From: Actinoplanes sp. TBRC 11911
GTDB lineage: Bacteria > Actinomycetota > Actinomycetes > Mycobacteriales > Micromonosporaceae
Assembly (NCBI RefSeq): GCF_012933445.1
Contig: NZ_JABBNC010000035.1
Location: 1-64,000 of the forward strand
DNA length: 64,000 bases
Direction: 5' to 3'
Shown here: positions 62,514-64,000 of the stretch, piece after piece
How positions within the stretch are numbered: position 1 is the first letter of the stretch
Layout of the letters: each line of letters begins with the position of its first letter
Translations under genes and position numbers: made by a program
The notes under the pieces: generated by a model
What the model was told of the DNA's origin: nothing
Databases searched by the model: none
The model's input: only the letters and a program-made list of their open reading frames with translations

Positions 62514-63287
62514 ATGAAACGAATCATGGCTTCGGCGGCCGCGGCGACGCTCCTCGCGGCGGGGACGGCCACACCAGCGCTGGCAGCGCCGCCACCCATG
62601 TGCATCGAGACCGGCGACTCGTGCGTCACGGTCGACGAGATCGGCGAGAACAGCGAGATCTACGTCGGTCAGAAACCGGACGGCTCGATGCAGGGCTTCA
62701 CCGGGTTCGCCGACTTCGCGGACTGGGCCGGCGACACTTACGGCATCAGCATGAGCCTGCGCGGCGGCTCAATCCACGTCGACCTGGCGAGCGCCGGGAA
62801 CGGACGCGGCGACGGCGACAACGGCGACGACAGCGACAGCGACGACAGCGGCAACGGCAACCGGGGCGGCGGAGACGGCGACAACGACGGCCGGCGCGGC
62901 GACAACGGTGACCGCCACGGTGACCGCCACGGCAATCGGCACGGCAATGGGCACGGCGACGACCGGCTCGCCTGGTCGGCCCGCAAGGCCCAGTTCACGA
63001 CCTTCTACGACCGCCCGAACCTGAGCGGCCCGAGCTTCGTGGTGGCCCCGAACGACACCGTGGACGACCTGAACGACCTGCGTAAGCCCGGCGGCGGCGA
63101 CTGGAACAACGAGATCTCCTCGGTCCGCGTCGTCGGCGGCAACGCCGGCTCGCCCGGCGCGGTGCTGTGCGCCCGGGTCAGCTGCAAGAAGGGCGGCTGG
63201 GTGCTCATCCTCAACAACAGCGACGAGACCCAGCTGGTCGGCGGCTTCGCCAACTCCGCCTCGTTCGTCGGCGTCTTCGCCGGCTAG
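62514..63287 (+). CDS. secreted protein with beta/gamma-crystallin-like domain
   Basis: 257 aa. Signal peptide about 1-25 (cleavage after ALA). An N-terminal domain with two Cys (PMCIETGDSCVTVDEIG) is followed by a 55-residue very hydrophilic linker of Gly/Asp/Asn then Arg/His/Gly-Asn repeats (about 98-145), and a C-terminal domain with FTTFYDRPNLSGPSFVVAPN and DWNNEISSVRVVGGN, the pattern of a beta/gamma-crystallin or I36-type inhibitor fold. Asp/Asn repeats and the crystallin fold suggest calcium binding. ATG 62514 follows GAGGAAGG. Function unknown. Confidence 0.8.
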   Translation: MKRIMASAAAATLLAAGTATPALAAPPPMCIETGDSCVTVDEIGENSEIYVGQKPDGSMQGFTGFADFADWAGDTYGISMSLRGGSIHVDLASAGNGRGDGDNGDDSDSDDSGNGNRGGGDGDNDGRRGDNGDRHGDRHGNRHGNGHGDDRLAWSARKAQFTTFYDRPNLSGPSFVVAPNDTVDDLNDLRKPGGGDWNNEISSVRVVGGNAGSPGAVLCARVSCKKGGWVLILNNSDETQLVGGFANSASFVGVFAG

Positions 63288-63351
63288 CCCGCAGGGCCTT
63301 CGCGTCGACGAAGGCCCACGCGAGACTTAGCAGTTCCGCACACTGCGACCG

Positions 63352-63646
63352 CTGTGGGTACCTGCAACGCGCGGGAGGTCGCAGATCCCCACACCGCGGC
63401 CCGCCCCATCCTGGTGTGGGTATCTGCGACGCCTGGGCGGTCGTGGATCCCCACACCGCGGCCCGCCCCATCCTGGTGTGGGTATCTGCGACGCCTGGGC
63501 GGTCGTAGATCCCCACACCGCGGCCCGCCCCATCCTGGCGTGGGTAGCCGTGGCGCCCGGGAGGTCGTAGATCCCCACACGGCGATTCGTCCCACCGGGC
63601 AGTGGGCGGCCGCGACGGCTGGGACGTCGCAGATCCCCACAGCGAC
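63352..63646. repeat. 62-bp hairpin array E4
   Basis: About five units of exactly 62 bp (TATCTGCGAC-equivalent positions 63359, 63421, 63483, 63545, 63607). Each forms a long near-perfect hairpin: GTGTGGG, ATCT and CGAC pair with GTCG, AGAT and CCCACAC around a 9-base loop, followed by a 19-base spacer. The period equals that in E1-E3, but the terminal AACTGTTCAGCTG repeats are missing. It lies between convergent gene ends, where it could also terminate transcription. Confidence 0.8.
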
Positions 63647-63674
63647 AGTGCCACGCGGTCAAGCAGGCGCCGGC

Positions 63675-64000
63675 TCAGTGGTGCCAGGGGAGTTCGACCG
63701 GCGCGGCCGGAACGCCGCCCGCCAGCAACTCGGCCAGCAGCGGCGCCAGCTTGAGCGGCAGCACCCGCTCGGTGGTCGCGAACAGCGACGGCAGCGACCA
63801 CCAGCGATGCCCCGCATGCGTGGCGCGCTCGCGGTCTTCCATGCCGCTCACGTCGACGTCGAGCGCCGCCAGCGGCGACCGGTAGTAGAAGAAGTCGTCG
63901 CGGAAGACGCCCTTGGCCCAGCCCAGGTCGGCGTATCCGGACACGTACGCCACCGGGCCGCCCAGCGACGACGCCGGCACCTGCACGCCGACCTCCTCGG
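63675..64000 (-). CDS. NUDIX hydrolase, C-terminal part (runs off the window)
   Basis: Partial gene; the N-terminus lies beyond position 64000. The visible part opens inside the Nudix box (EEVGV) and continues with SGYADLGWAKGVFRDDFFYY, THAGHRWWSLPSL and LAPLLAELLAGGVPAAPVEL, as in the C-termini of actinobacterial NUDIX proteins. These hydrolyse nucleoside diphosphate derivatives; the substrate is unknown. Confidence 0.85.
   Translation of the reverse strand, partial: EEVGVQVPASSLGGPVAYVSGYADLGWAKGVFRDDFFYYRSPLAALDVDVSGMEDRERATHAGHRWWSLPSLFATTERVLPLKLAPLLAELLAGGVPAAPVELPWHH

Noticed and set aside
63352..63646. E4 as a fourth member of the transposable family
   Set aside because: No AACTGTTCAGCTG ends and no flanking direct repeat found; only the 62-bp hairpin design is shared, so it is listed as a repeat array.

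Overview
The window is very GC-rich, uses many GTG starts and 4-base start/stop overlaps, and carries gene families typical of filamentous actinomycetes: a Tad/Flp pilus cluster without outer-membrane parts, a rifamycin-inactivating phosphotransferase behind a RAE-type box, an actinobacterial NACHT protein, BlaI/M56 pairs and LLM flavin enzymes. A chromosomal segment of a Micromonosporaceae member (Actinoplanes-like) is my best guess. The family is an inference; the phylum is secure.

Layout. About 0.4-9.8 kb on the minus strand is a Tad (type IVb) pilus operon, flp-tadE-tadG-cpaB-cpaE-tadA-tadB-tadC, with a cytoplasmic histidine kinase behind it and a lone receiver protein in front. 9.9-10.9 kb is a siderophore-interacting protein under a good iron box. 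12.5-16.6 kb is a three-gene unit: a repeat-bearing single-pass membrane protein, a multi-pass membrane protein, and a nucleosidase-fold protein. The last two share a near-identical Gly/Asn-rich motif, at the C-terminus of one and the N-terminus of the other, as in amyloid-motif signalling pairs. 18-25 kb holds small metabolic genes, one of them frameshifted, and rph. 25-41 kb is a glycan-use region: LacI regulator, secreted GH3, ABC sugar importer, alpha-xylosidase, PfkB kinase and GH4. Perfect CGAAGCGCTTCG palindromes lie upstream of both the GH3 gene and the importer. 41-45 kb has a CGNR protein divergent from an MFS exporter, a TetR regulator and a TMEM175-like channel. 46.5-54 kb has BlaI/M56, an LLM oxidoreductase coupled to a NACHT NTPase, an SDR and a beta-hydroxyacid dehydrogenase. 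53.9-64 kb has a chemoreceptor, N-formylglutamate amidohydrolase, MOSC protein, PAP2 phosphatase, a duplicated zinc peptidase, a phosphoesterase, a GntR/DUF1648 pair, a beta/gamma-crystallin-like secreted protein and a truncated NUDIX gene.

Between these blocks lie gene-poor islands (about 0-0.4, 10.9-12.5, 16.6-17.9, 29.4-31.4, 45.4-46.5, 56.5-57.2 and 63.3-63.7 kb). They are built from dispersed non-coding repeats: (A) a 49-55 bp hairpin with stem CCTTGGAGAGTT/AACTCTCCAAGG whose outer stem covaries between copies; (B) a GTCC..ATGTGGGAT box about 50 bp from A; and (E) three 345-462 bp elements with 14-16 bp terminal inverted repeats and 9-bp target duplications, filled with 62-bp hairpin units. 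A fourth 62-bp hairpin array lacks those ends. No transposase is present, so E looks like a non-autonomous element whose insertion sites resemble box B. The shared-motif gene pair and this repeat system are the two most interesting parts of the window.
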